Of a DNA stretch of 8,363 nt, positions 1 through 5,841 are shown in pieces. Source of the DNA: an uncultured Collinsella sp. (lineage in GTDB: Bacteria; Actinomycetota; Coriobacteriia; Coriobacteriales; Coriobacteriaceae); NCBI GenBank assembly GCA_900551625.1, contig URWZ01000059.1, positions 1 through 8,363 of the forward strand. The letters are read 5' to 3'. The notes beneath the pieces were generated by a model that was not told the origin of the DNA, did not search any database, and saw only the letters and a list, made by a program, of their open reading frames with translations. A program made the position numbers and the translations under genes. Each line of letters begins with the position of its first letter. The stretch's first letter is position 1.

Positions 1-98
1 CGTTTGTGCCCGACCGTGACCAAACGTGCGAGGCCGTTGAGGGGACGGCGTCCGAGCAGGCGGCAAAGCTTGCCAAGATTATCGAGGGGATGGCATAG
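1..98 (+). CDS. etfB: Electron transfer flavoprotein beta subunit, C-terminal end (partial)
   Basis: Only the last 31 residues and the TAG stop are present, read in the frame starting at base 3; the rest lies before the window. The fragment ends in a lysine- and alanine-rich helix (AAKLAKIIEGMA), which fits the C-terminal helix of EtfB proteins. The main argument is context: the stop is followed with no gap by the ATG of etfA, and etfB-etfA is the standard gene order, with the two subunits forming a heterodimer. The coding end also holds the ribosome binding site (GAGGGG, 84-89) for etfA, so the two are probably translated in a coupled way. The identification rests on position more than on the short sequence; another small coding tail cannot be excluded. 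Confidence 0.7.
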   Translation, partial: FVPDRDQTCEAVEGTASEQAAKLAKIIEGMA

Positions 99-1304
99 AT
101 GAGCGGACTGATTATCGATAGCGAAGCCTGCATCGGCTGCGGTCGCTGCGTTCGTGCCTGCGCCTCGGGCGGTATTGTGGTGGAGGGTGAGCGGCCAAAC
201 CGCTGCGCCCGCGTAACCGACGGCTGCATCCTGTGCGGCGGCTGCGTCGACGCCTGTCCCGTTAACGCCATCTCGATCGAGCGCGATGAAGCCGTCGGCA
301 CGGTGGACCTCGACGCGTATCGAGATATTTGGGTATTCGTTCAGACTGACGAGCATGACACTGTAGCCCCTGTGGCCTATGAGCTCATGGGCAAGGGCCG
401 CGAGCTTGCCGATGCCCGCGGCTGCCGTTTGGTGGCACTAGTCGGCGTGAGCCCCGAGAGTTCACTCGAGGAGCTTGAGCATTTGGTTTGCGCCGGCGCC
501 GACGAAGTGCTGGCCTGTCGCGACGAGCGTCTGCGTCAAAACGACGCGGAAGTCTATGCTCGTCTGATCTGCGATCTGGTAGCCGAGCGCAAGCCCGAGG
601 CCATCCTCTACGGCGCGACCGCCTTTGGTCGCGAGCTGGCGCCCGGCGTTGCCGTCCGCTTGCAGACGGGCCTTACGGCTGATTGCACCGTGCTTTCGAT
701 GGATACGGAGACGGGTCTGTTGCAGCAGACGCGCCCGGCGTTTGGCGGCAACCTGATGGCCACCATCGTCTGCCCCAATCATCGTCCCCAGATGGCAACG
801 GTGCGTCCCGGCATCTTTAAGGCGCCCGACTTCGACTACGGCCGCTCCGGCACGATCACCCAGGTGGCGCTTGCAGAAGACGTTAAGGCCCGCGTCGAAA
901 TCTCGATTCCCGCCGAGGAGTGGGGACAGCAGCCCTCGATCGCCAATGCCGAGCGCCTGGTCGTGGTGGGTCGCGGCATTGGTTCCAAGAAAAACCTGCC
1001 GTTGATGCGAAGGCTCGCCGAGGCTCTGGGTGCCGAGCTTGGTTGCACGCGTCCCGTCGTGGAGGCGGGTTGGCTGGAGTATCGCCACCAGATTGGCCAG
1101 ACGGGCGTATCGGTTTCGCCCAGGCTTCTCGTGAGTATCGGTGTTTCGGGCGCCATCCAGCATCTTGCCGGCATCGGTGGGGCGGAGTGCATTATCGCCA
1201 TCAATGAGGACCCGGATGCCCCCATTTTCGGTGCTGCCCAGTACAAGGTTGTTGGGGACGCCGTCGAGGTCGTCGAGGAGCTGCTGGCCCAGCTTGAGCG
1301 CTAG
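99..1304 (+). CDS. etfA: Electron transfer flavoprotein alpha subunit with N-terminal 2x[4Fe-4S] ferredoxin domain
   Basis: This 401-residue protein is the FAD-binding alpha subunit of an ETF, a cytoplasmic electron carrier between an acyl-CoA or hydroxyacid dehydrogenase and other carriers. Residues 1-60 form a ferredoxin-like domain with two cysteine sets: C11, C14, C17, C21 and C43, C46, C49, C53, the last followed by proline. Residues 75-265 are the alpha domain, with the family stretches GATAFGRELAPGVAVRL, RPAFGGNLMATI and RPQMATVRPGIF. Residues 288-401 are the FAD-binding domain, with GRGIG, GQTG (333-336), GVSGAIQH and APIFG. Typical EtfA is about 320 residues; the extra length is the iron-sulfur domain. 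The same architecture is known in the Acetobacterium caffeyl-CoA reductase and lactate dehydrogenase Etfs, which bifurcate electrons. The start is supported by GAGGGG eight bases upstream. The partner dehydrogenase is not in the window, so the substrate is unknown. Confidence 0.93.
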   Translation: MSGLIIDSEACIGCGRCVRACASGGIVVEGERPNRCARVTDGCILCGGCVDACPVNAISIERDEAVGTVDLDAYRDIWVFVQTDEHDTVAPVAYELMGKGRELADARGCRLVALVGVSPESSLEELEHLVCAGADEVLACRDERLRQNDAEVYARLICDLVAERKPEAILYGATAFGRELAPGVAVRLQTGLTADCTVLSMDTETGLLQQTRPAFGGNLMATIVCPNHRPQMATVRPGIFKAPDFDYGRSGTITQVALAEDVKARVEISIPAEEWGQQPSIANAERLVVVGRGIGSKKNLPLMRRLAEALGAELGCTRPVVEAGWLEYRHQIGQTGVSVSPRLLVSIGVSGAIQHLAGIGGAECIIAINEDPDAPIFGAAQYKVVGDAVEVVEELLAQLER

Positions 1305-2113
1305 GCGCGCGCCAGCCAGTCGCGCATCTCGTCCTTTAGGCGGCTCCAAGTTGCCTGCGTGGCGGGGTCGGTAAAGGGCCGCGTAATGCCAAAGGGCGCG
1401 TCGAGCAGGCGGTGGATATCGCCCTGTTCGCGCGCCAGCGCGCGGCTTGCTGGATAGACGAGCTCAAACATAAAGCAGATAAGCCCCACCAAGAAGTCGG
1501 CGGGCTCATCGCGCTCATCGCGTGCGACGCAGCGGTGCTCGTCAAAAGCGGCAAGTGTCGGCGACGAGAAACGGCTGCCGAGAAACGTCTTCTCGTCCAC
1601 CTTGAGGATAGTGTCGACAGTGCTGTCGGCGATGGTGCGCATAATGTCGATCTTGTCGCCATCGCGCACGATATCGCAGAAGCTCCGCGTGCGCTCGTCG
1701 AGCTGCGCGGGTAGACGGAAATCGCTGTGATAGGCAATGCTCGCTCGGATGAGCTCATCTTCTGCCGGGTCATCGATAAAGTCGCGGATGCTCGTTACGG
1801 CGGGTGCATCGGCGGGATTCTCGCCAAAGAGGACCTCGATGCCCAGCGCCGCATGGCTCATGCTCTCGGCGTCCTTAAAGGTGTCCCAGCGTCGCAGCTG
1901 CTCAAAGCGGCCCATATCGTGTAGCAGGCCGCAAAGCCATGCCAGGTCAATATCTTCTGACGACCAGCCCTGCTCGCGCGCTACGGCATCGCATGCCTCG
2001 GCCACGTGGTACGTATGCTCGATTTTGAGCGCGATGCGTGGGTTGGTGGCGTCGTAGGCATCGGTGTAGCTTTTGAAGGCCGCGCGCGCCCGGTCTCGAT
2101 CGATAGCTGTCAT
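1301..2113 (-). CDS. HD-domain phosphohydrolase of unknown substrate
   Basis: A 270-residue soluble protein with an HD-superfamily metal-dependent phosphohydrolase fold. Visible signature residues are H33 in the KIEHTYHVA stretch, H65-D66 in LLHDMGRF, and D153 in RDGDKIDI, the usual order H...HD...D for metal binding; H129 in YHSD may be a further ligand. No sensor, GYP or nucleotidyltransferase domain accompanies it, and there is no signal peptide or membrane segment. HD proteins of this size act on nucleotides or other phosphate esters, but nothing here identifies the substrate. The start is supported by AGGAAG five bases before the ATG on the minus strand. The gene is convergent with etfA, with overlapping stops in CTAG (1301-1304), and is divergent from azlC across 126 bases in which I see no strong promoter. 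Family assignment is secure; function is open. Confidence 0.85.
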   Translation of the reverse strand: MTAIDRDRARAAFKSYTDAYDATNPRIALKIEHTYHVAEACDAVAREQGWSSEDIDLAWLCGLLHDMGRFEQLRRWDTFKDAESMSHAALGIEVLFGENPADAPAVTSIRDFIDDPAEDELIRASIAYHSDFRLPAQLDERTRSFCDIVRDGDKIDIMRTIADSTVDTILKVDEKTFLGSRFSSPTLAAFDEHRCVARDERDEPADFLVGLICFMFELVYPASRALAREQGDIHRLLDAPFGITRPFTDPATQATWSRLKDEMRDWLARA

Positions 2114-2239
2114 AATGACTTCCTAAAAAGTTGTGTCTTTCGATCCGGTGGCAATTGTAGGTGAACTCGGTTGCTGCCGGATGATGATTCTGCCGTGTCG
2201 CTACATGCGGCTCGGAGACCTTGTCAGGATGAGAAACGT

Positions 2240-2932
2240 ATGGTGCTCAAAATCGTTAGAACCGTCTGGCCAGTGATGCTTACCTATGTTGCAATAGGCG
2301 CGCCGTGCGGAATGATCATGGGGCAGACGGGAATGGAGCCCTGGATGGTCTTTGCTCTAAGCAGTACGTTTGTGACGGGCAGCGGCCAGTTTATGATCTG
2401 CAACCTGTGGCTGGCGGGTGTGCCTGCAGCATCGATCGTCGCGAGCGTCGCCGCAATCTCCTCGCGCTTTGCGCTTTACTCGGCATCGATCGCACCGCAT
2501 CTGAGGGGTGCCTCGAAGCGTCAGACGCTGGCTGTTGCCGCGACACTTACCGAGGAGGCATATGGCATCTCGCTTGCCAAGTTGGTTGAAGGGGAGGATT
2601 GGGGCCCGCGCGAGTCCTTTGTGCTCAACGTAATCCTCATCGCAACATGGGGCGTTTCGTGTACGATGGGCGCCATCGTCGGCGCCGTTGTCGATGTTCC
2701 CACCGCCATTGCAGCCTTTGTCTGCACCTCGCTCTTTATCTGCCTGCTCTTTTCGCAGCGGCTGTCGCGCGGTAACGTTGTCGCGGCGGTTTCGGGCGCG
2801 GTGTCCGTCGCCGTATGCAAGTTCTTGGGCCTCGCGAATATTGCCGTGCCGGCAAGCGTCGTGGTCGGCATTGCCATTGCGCTGGCGTGCGATGCTGTAT
2901 TTGACGGAAGAGGTGCCCGCGATGCCCGCTAA
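2240..2932 (+). CDS. azlC: AzlC-family branched-chain amino acid exporter, large subunit
   Basis: A 230-residue integral membrane protein of the AzlC family (E. coli YgaZ type), the large subunit of a two-component exporter for branched-chain amino acids. Several hydrophobic segments cover most of the length. Family features are the N-terminal stretch around VAIGAPCGMIMGQTG, the TGSGQFMI motif in the second hydrophobic segment, a conserved-position arginine in AISSRFALYSAS, and EEAYGIS. The frame is open further upstream from a TTG at 2171, but that extension is polar and unlike the family; the ATG at 2240 begins just before the first membrane segment and is preceded by AGGATGAG (2227-2234). 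The 3' end overlaps azlD by 11 bases, so the two subunits are probably made together. Family members usually have NxRH where this one has SSRF, so substrate preference may differ. Confidence 0.87.
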   Translation: MVLKIVRTVWPVMLTYVAIGAPCGMIMGQTGMEPWMVFALSSTFVTGSGQFMICNLWLAGVPAASIVASVAAISSRFALYSASIAPHLRGASKRQTLAVAATLTEEAYGISLAKLVEGEDWGPRESFVLNVILIATWGVSCTMGAIVGAVVDVPTAIAAFVCTSLFICLLFSQRLSRGNVVAAVSGAVSVAVCKFLGLANIAVPASVVVGIAIALACDAVFDGRGARDAR

Positions 2933-3245
2933 CGAGTTCTTGGTTCTGTGGCTGTCGTCGTGGGCTGCTATCGCGTTCTTTCGCATCGCGCCGGCGTTCG
3001 CCTTGCGCGGGCGGACCCTGTCGCCCCGCATTACCGAGGCCCTGGGCTATATCCCGCCCGCTGCCTTTGCCGCGCTGGTCGCCAACGACTTGGTGAACCC
3101 CGGCGCGTTCGACGCGGGACTCTGGCCTGCCTTGGTTCCCTGGATTGCGGCCACCGGCGTCGTGGCGGTGGCAATCAAGACAAAGTCGATGTTGTGGTGC
3201 TGCGTTTCGGGCATCGTGTTCTATATCGTTTTGAGCCTCGTATAG
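2922..3245 (+). CDS. azlD: AzlD-family branched-chain amino acid exporter, small subunit
   Basis: A 107-residue hydrophobic protein with about four predicted membrane segments, the usual size for AzlD (E. coli YgaH type). It pairs with AzlC to form the exporter. Family-like features are the FRIAPAFALRGRTLSPRITEALGYIPPAAFAALVAND region, containing the short cytoplasmic loop rich in R and P, and a C-terminal pair of helices. The start at 2922 was chosen because GGAAGAGG lies at 2907-2914 with good spacing; an in-frame ATG at 2892 would add ten polar residues and has no better ribosome site. The reading frame is +1 relative to azlC with 11 bases of overlap, typical of translational coupling. No convincing rho-independent terminator follows; a five-base-pair hairpin near 3250-3265 (GGACG/CGTCC) has no T-tract. 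Confidence 0.85.
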   Translation: MPANEFLVLWLSSWAAIAFFRIAPAFALRGRTLSPRITEALGYIPPAAFAALVANDLVNPGAFDAGLWPALVPWIAATGVVAVAIKTKSMLWCCVSGIVFYIVLSLV

Positions 3246-3310
3246 GAGCAGGACGCGTTATCGTCCCGGCCTAACGAATCGAATTTCTCACCGAGGCGGT
3301 CTGCTTCTTC

Positions 3311-3342
3311 TGGTACCATGGTCAAACTTTACTGTAGCAAAG
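3311..3342. promoter_or_regulatory. Candidate operator region upstream of kdgT
   Basis: Between azlD and kdgT, two overlapping perfect 8-base palindromes, TGGTACCA (3311-3318) and ACCATGGT (3315-3322), are followed by an imperfect 16-base dyad centred near 3334 (CTTTACTG / TAGCAAAG, six of eight positions symmetric, 3327-3342). They lie 45 to 75 bases before the kdgT ATG, where a repressor or activator site would be expected. I see no clear -35/-10 pair nearby. Binding by a sugar-acid regulator is a guess based on position only. Confidence 0.25.
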
Positions 3343-3386
3343 CGTGACGTGGGCTTTTGTTCTGCGTCAGCGGAAATGGGGGTTTC

Positions 3387-4409
3387 ATGGCACAGGAAGC
3401 GACCGCCAGCGAGCAAAAGAAATTCAAGGTACCGCGCATCCCGGGCGACATCATGATCTATCCGATGATCGTCGGCCTTTTGCTCAATACCTTCTGCCCG
3501 CAGGTCTTTGAGGTCGGCGGCTTCTTTACGGCTGCCTGCCGCGGCGGCTCCAACACCATCGTTGCCGCGATCTTGCTGTTCGTGGGCGCCGGCATCAGCT
3601 TTAAGTCCACGCCGGGCGCCATCAAGACCGGCATCGTCGTGCTGATTCCTAAGCTTGTAGTGGCAGCCGCGCTGGGTCTGGGCGTCGCGTACTTCTTTAA
3701 CGATAACTTTTTAGGCCTGAGCTCGGTTTCCATCATCGGCGGCATTACGTTTTGCAACATGGCGCTCTATACGGGCATCATGGGCGAGTTCGGTGATGAG
3801 TCTGAGCAGGGCGCTGTCGGTATCCTGTTCTTTACGGCCGGCCCCGCCGTCACGATGATCATCCTTGGTGTTTCGGGTCTCGCCAACATCCCCGTCGGCA
3901 CCATCATCGGATCCATCCTGCCGCTTGTTATCGGCATGGTCCTGGGCAACTTGTTCCCGTTTATCAAGAACCTGCTGGTTCCCGGCGCCAATCCCGCGAT
4001 CGCTGTAATTGGTTTTCAGCTCGGTGCGTCCATGAGCCTTTCGAGCTTCATCGCCGGTGGCATTTCGGGCATCCTGCTGGGCCTCATCACGCTCTTTATC
4101 GTCGGTCCCAATACCTTTGCCTTCGAGCGCCTGTGTGGCGGCAATGGTAAGGCGGCTGTGGCATGTTCCACCATTGCCGGCACGGCCATGACCACGCCGG
4201 TCGCCCTCGCCGAGGTCGCTCCGCGCTATGCCGAGCTTGCGCCCACCGCGTATGCGCAGATCGCCACTGCCGTCATCATCACGGCAATCATGGCCCCGAT
4301 TCTGACCGGCTGGGTCGATAAGAAGTTCTGCCAGAGCAAGGAAGACCTGTCGCCTGCCGGTGTCGAGGCCATCGAGGAGGCCGTCGCGACCGACATCGAC
4401 GGCGAGTAA
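3387..4409 (+). CDS. kdgT: 2-keto-3-deoxygluconate permease (KdgT family)
   Basis: A 340-residue inner-membrane transporter of the KdgT family, which takes up 2-keto-3-deoxygluconate, a breakdown product of pectin and glucuronates, by cation symport. About ten hydrophobic segments are visible. Family features are the N-terminal IPGD (18-21) before the first helix, GITFCNMALYTGIMGEFGDESE, TAGPAVTMIILGVSG, and the late ATP-like stretch TTPVALAEVAP starting near residue 269. The length is close to E. coli KdgT (about 330). The polar C-terminal tail of about 25 residues is acidic. The ATG at 3387 was preferred to an upstream TTG at 3357 because homologues start shortly before the IPG motif; the ribosome site (GGGGG, 3378-3382) is only fair. 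No kdgK, kdgA or uronate genes are beside it, so the exact substrate is inferred from family alone. Confidence 0.88.
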   Translation: MAQEATASEQKKFKVPRIPGDIMIYPMIVGLLLNTFCPQVFEVGGFFTAACRGGSNTIVAAILLFVGAGISFKSTPGAIKTGIVVLIPKLVVAAALGLGVAYFFNDNFLGLSSVSIIGGITFCNMALYTGIMGEFGDESEQGAVGILFFTAGPAVTMIILGVSGLANIPVGTIIGSILPLVIGMVLGNLFPFIKNLLVPGANPAIAVIGFQLGASMSLSSFIAGGISGILLGLITLFIVGPNTFAFERLCGGNGKAAVACSTIAGTAMTTPVALAEVAPRYAELAPTAYAQIATAVIITAIMAPILTGWVDKKFCQSKEDLSPAGVEAIEEAVATDIDGE

Positions 4410-4419
4410 CGGCCGTTAC
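4406..4419. repeat. 14-base perfect palindrome over the kdgT stop codon
   Basis: GTAACGGCCGTTAC reads identically on both strands and includes the TAA stop of kdgT. It has no loop and no T-tract, so it resembles a protein-binding site more than a terminator. It may be a chance arrangement. Confidence 0.5.
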
Positions 4420-4454
4420 CGATAATTGATTCCGGCGTGCAATTCGCGCCGTTT

Positions 4455-4498
4455 GAGCGCCCGAACGAGAGCTGTCTTGCAGTGACGTTCGGTCGCTC
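4455..4498 (+). terminator. 13-base inverted repeat after kdgT, possible terminator or operator
   Basis: Arms GAGCGCCCGAACG (4455-4467) and CGTTCGGTCGCTC (4486-4498) are complementary at 12 of 13 positions, separated by 18 bases. A T-rich but interrupted stretch (TGCTATTATT) follows, so it could end kdgT transcription weakly. A smaller hairpin, CGGCG/CGCCG at 4433-4451 followed by TTT, precedes it. The right arm also covers the -35 zone of the likely promoter of the next gene, so an operator is an equal alternative. Confidence 0.4.
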
Positions 4499-4507
4499 TG
4501 CTATTAT
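4499..4507 (+). promoter_or_regulatory. Likely extended -10 promoter for the diguanylate cyclase gene
   Basis: TGCTATTAT matches an extended -10 element (TG, one base, then TATTAT, five of six to TATAAT). A TTGCAG at 4477-4482 could serve as -35 but the 19-base spacing is long, so the extended -10 would have to compensate. Transcription would start near 4514, about 84 bases before the GTG start of the next gene. Confidence 0.4.
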
Positions 4508-4508
4508 T

Positions 4509-4533
4509 CCCCTTACTCCTGCGGAGTAGGGGG
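4509..4533 (+). promoter_or_regulatory. Stem-loop at the predicted 5' end of the diguanylate cyclase transcript
   Basis: TACTCC (4514-4519) pairs with GGAGTA (4523-4528) around a TGC loop, and CCCC (4509-4512) with GGGG (4529-4532) extends the stem past one bulged T. A T-rich stretch (TGTTTGTTG) follows. If transcription starts near 4514 only the inner six pairs form, at the very 5' end of the mRNA. A second hairpin (GCCCAG/TTGGGC, 4542-4560) and a mutually exclusive pairing (CCAGA 4544-4548 with TCTGG 4564-4568) follow. No known riboswitch is recognised. Confidence 0.4.
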
Positions 4534-4583
4534 TGTTTGTTGCCCAGATTCGAATTGGGCGATTCTGGCCACTTGGATATTGA

Positions 4584-4590
4584 AGGGAGG
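4584..4590 (+). promoter_or_regulatory. Ribosome binding site that sets a GTG start
   Basis: AGGGAGG ends seven bases before GTG at 4598, a near-ideal spacing. It lies inside the reading frame extended to the TTG at 4580, so it argues against that earlier start. Confidence 0.7.
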
Positions 4591-4597
4591 GCGTCTA

Positions 4598-5740
4598 GTG
4601 GTAAAGGCACTCAAGATCGAGATATTCCTGCTGTGCATGATTATTCTTATCGGACTTGCCGTACGAAGCCGTCGCTCCCTGTTCTCGAGCACCCAGCAGC
4701 TTTTGTTTAGCATGCTGGGCTACACGTCTGCTGCCTACATTTTCTTCGATATGATCTGGACGCTCTCGGACGGCGTGAGCACTCCTGTAGGCATCACGGC
4801 CAACTGGATTTCCAACGCGGTTTCGTTTTCGCTGTTCGCCATCGCGTGCCTCATTTGGTTTTTCTATTCCGAGACGATGCAGGGCTCTCGCCTTGTGACC
4901 TCGCGCTATAGGGTGGTGCTTGTAACGTTGCCTACGGCTCTGGTGGTCGTGCTGGCTTTTACCAGTTACTGGACGCACGCCTTGTTCTATATCGATTCGC
5001 AGGGCGTGTATCGTCGCGGCTTTGCCTATATGATCCAGCCCATTGTCAGCTACTGTTACGTTATACATACGTCCCTGCATGCGTTTGTGCAATCTCGCAG
5101 GGTCGAGAGCCTGCAGACGAAGGCTATCTATCGAACCTTGGCATTTTTCGCCATTCCGGCCCTGGTGGGCGGTACCTTTCAGATCGTATACTCGGTGCCT
5201 GGCCTTTGTGTCGGCATAATGATTAGCATGTTGCTGCTCTATATCATCTGTCAGGAGCAGCTGATCTCGACCGACCCGTTGACTGGCCTTAACAATCGCA
5301 ACCGTTTTGAGACCTATATGCTGTCGCTCTTTTCAAATGTGGATCAGGCCGAAGATGTATATCTGCTTATGATGGACGCTGACGGCTTTAAGCAGATTAA
5401 CGATCGCTATGGACATGTGGAGGGCGACCATGCTCTCCAGGTCATATCTGCTACGCTCAAAGAGGTCTGCTCGGCGTCTGGTGGTTTTATCGCACGTTAT
5501 GGCGGCGATGAGTTCGTGGTGCTCCAGAAGGCTGCGGCGGAACAGGACATCATAGACCTGTGTTCGGCGATTAACGACGAGCTCGCTCGTGCCGAGGTGC
5601 CGTATGCATTGCGGATGTCCATCGGTTACGCGCGGGTCGGCGATAGTGTTGATACCTGGCAAGACTTACTTCGCGCTGCCGATGCGGAGCTCTACCGCGT
5701 CAAGGCCGAGAAAAAGAAAGCCGGCGTCCAGATACGCTAG
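4598..5740 (+). CDS. Membrane-anchored GGDEF diguanylate cyclase with 7TM-like sensor region
   Basis: A 380-residue protein predicted to make cyclic di-GMP from two GTP. Residues 1-220 hold about seven hydrophobic segments (near 6-22, 34-57, 67-90, 104-124, 140-163, 178-198, 200-218), a membrane input module I do not match to a named family. The catalytic domain starts at DPLTGLNNR (226 on) and shows D260 with FKQIND (metal and base contacts), the active-site GGDEF at 302-306 after ARY, and a conserved RMSIGYA strand. The RxxD inhibitory site normally just before the active loop is absent: the sequence there is ASGG. No EAL domain is present. The GTG start follows a strong ribosome site. Codon choice looks more mixed and A/T-tolerant than in purL or etfA. 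The gene stands alone behind its own likely promoter; the signal sensed is unknown. Confidence 0.9.
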   Translation: MVKALKIEIFLLCMIILIGLAVRSRRSLFSSTQQLLFSMLGYTSAAYIFFDMIWTLSDGVSTPVGITANWISNAVSFSLFAIACLIWFFYSETMQGSRLVTSRYRVVLVTLPTALVVVLAFTSYWTHALFYIDSQGVYRRGFAYMIQPIVSYCYVIHTSLHAFVQSRRVESLQTKAIYRTLAFFAIPALVGGTFQIVYSVPGLCVGIMISMLLLYIICQEQLISTDPLTGLNNRNRFETYMLSLFSNVDQAEDVYLLMMDADGFKQINDRYGHVEGDHALQVISATLKEVCSASGGFIARYGGDEFVVLQKAAAEQDIIDLCSAINDELARAEVPYALRMSIGYARVGDSVDTWQDLLRAADAELYRVKAEKKKAGVQIR

Positions 5741-5750
5741 GAAAAGGGGT

Positions 5751-5764
5751 GCACGCTTGCGTGC
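5751..5764 (-). terminator. Weak hairpin between convergent genes, possible terminator
   Basis: GCACGC and GCGTGC form a compact stem with a two- to four-base loop. On the minus strand it is followed by ACCCCTTTTCC, so it might end the transporter transcript about 80 bases past its stop. On the plus strand no T-tract follows. The short T-run makes this tentative. The rest of the 101-base spacer shows nothing recognisable. Confidence 0.3.
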
Positions 5765-5841
5765 GTGGCGGCCCTCAGCTCACTGATGTACTCCATTAAG
5801 CTAAAGTATGTGAATCCTCTCTGCTAAATAAGGGTAGCTCG

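Noticed and set aside
462..1349. Long minus-strand open frame of 295 codons opposite etfA
   Set aside because: It is antisense to a gene with clear family motifs, its translation has no recognisable domain, and it is explained by codon bias in a GC-rich gene.
2171..2239. Upstream TTG extension of azlC adding 23 residues
   Set aside because: The extension is polar, unlike AzlC N-termini, and the ATG at 2240 has a plausible ribosome site and starts right before the first membrane segment.
2688..2921. Upstream extension of the azlD frame through azlC
   Set aside because: It is an arginine- and serine-rich translation of azlC in the wrong frame; a ribosome site and family length both point to 2922.
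4410..4597. Cyclic di-GMP riboswitch before the diguanylate cyclase gene
   Set aside because: The conserved sequence blocks of the known c-di-GMP riboswitch classes are not visible; only generic stem-loops are.
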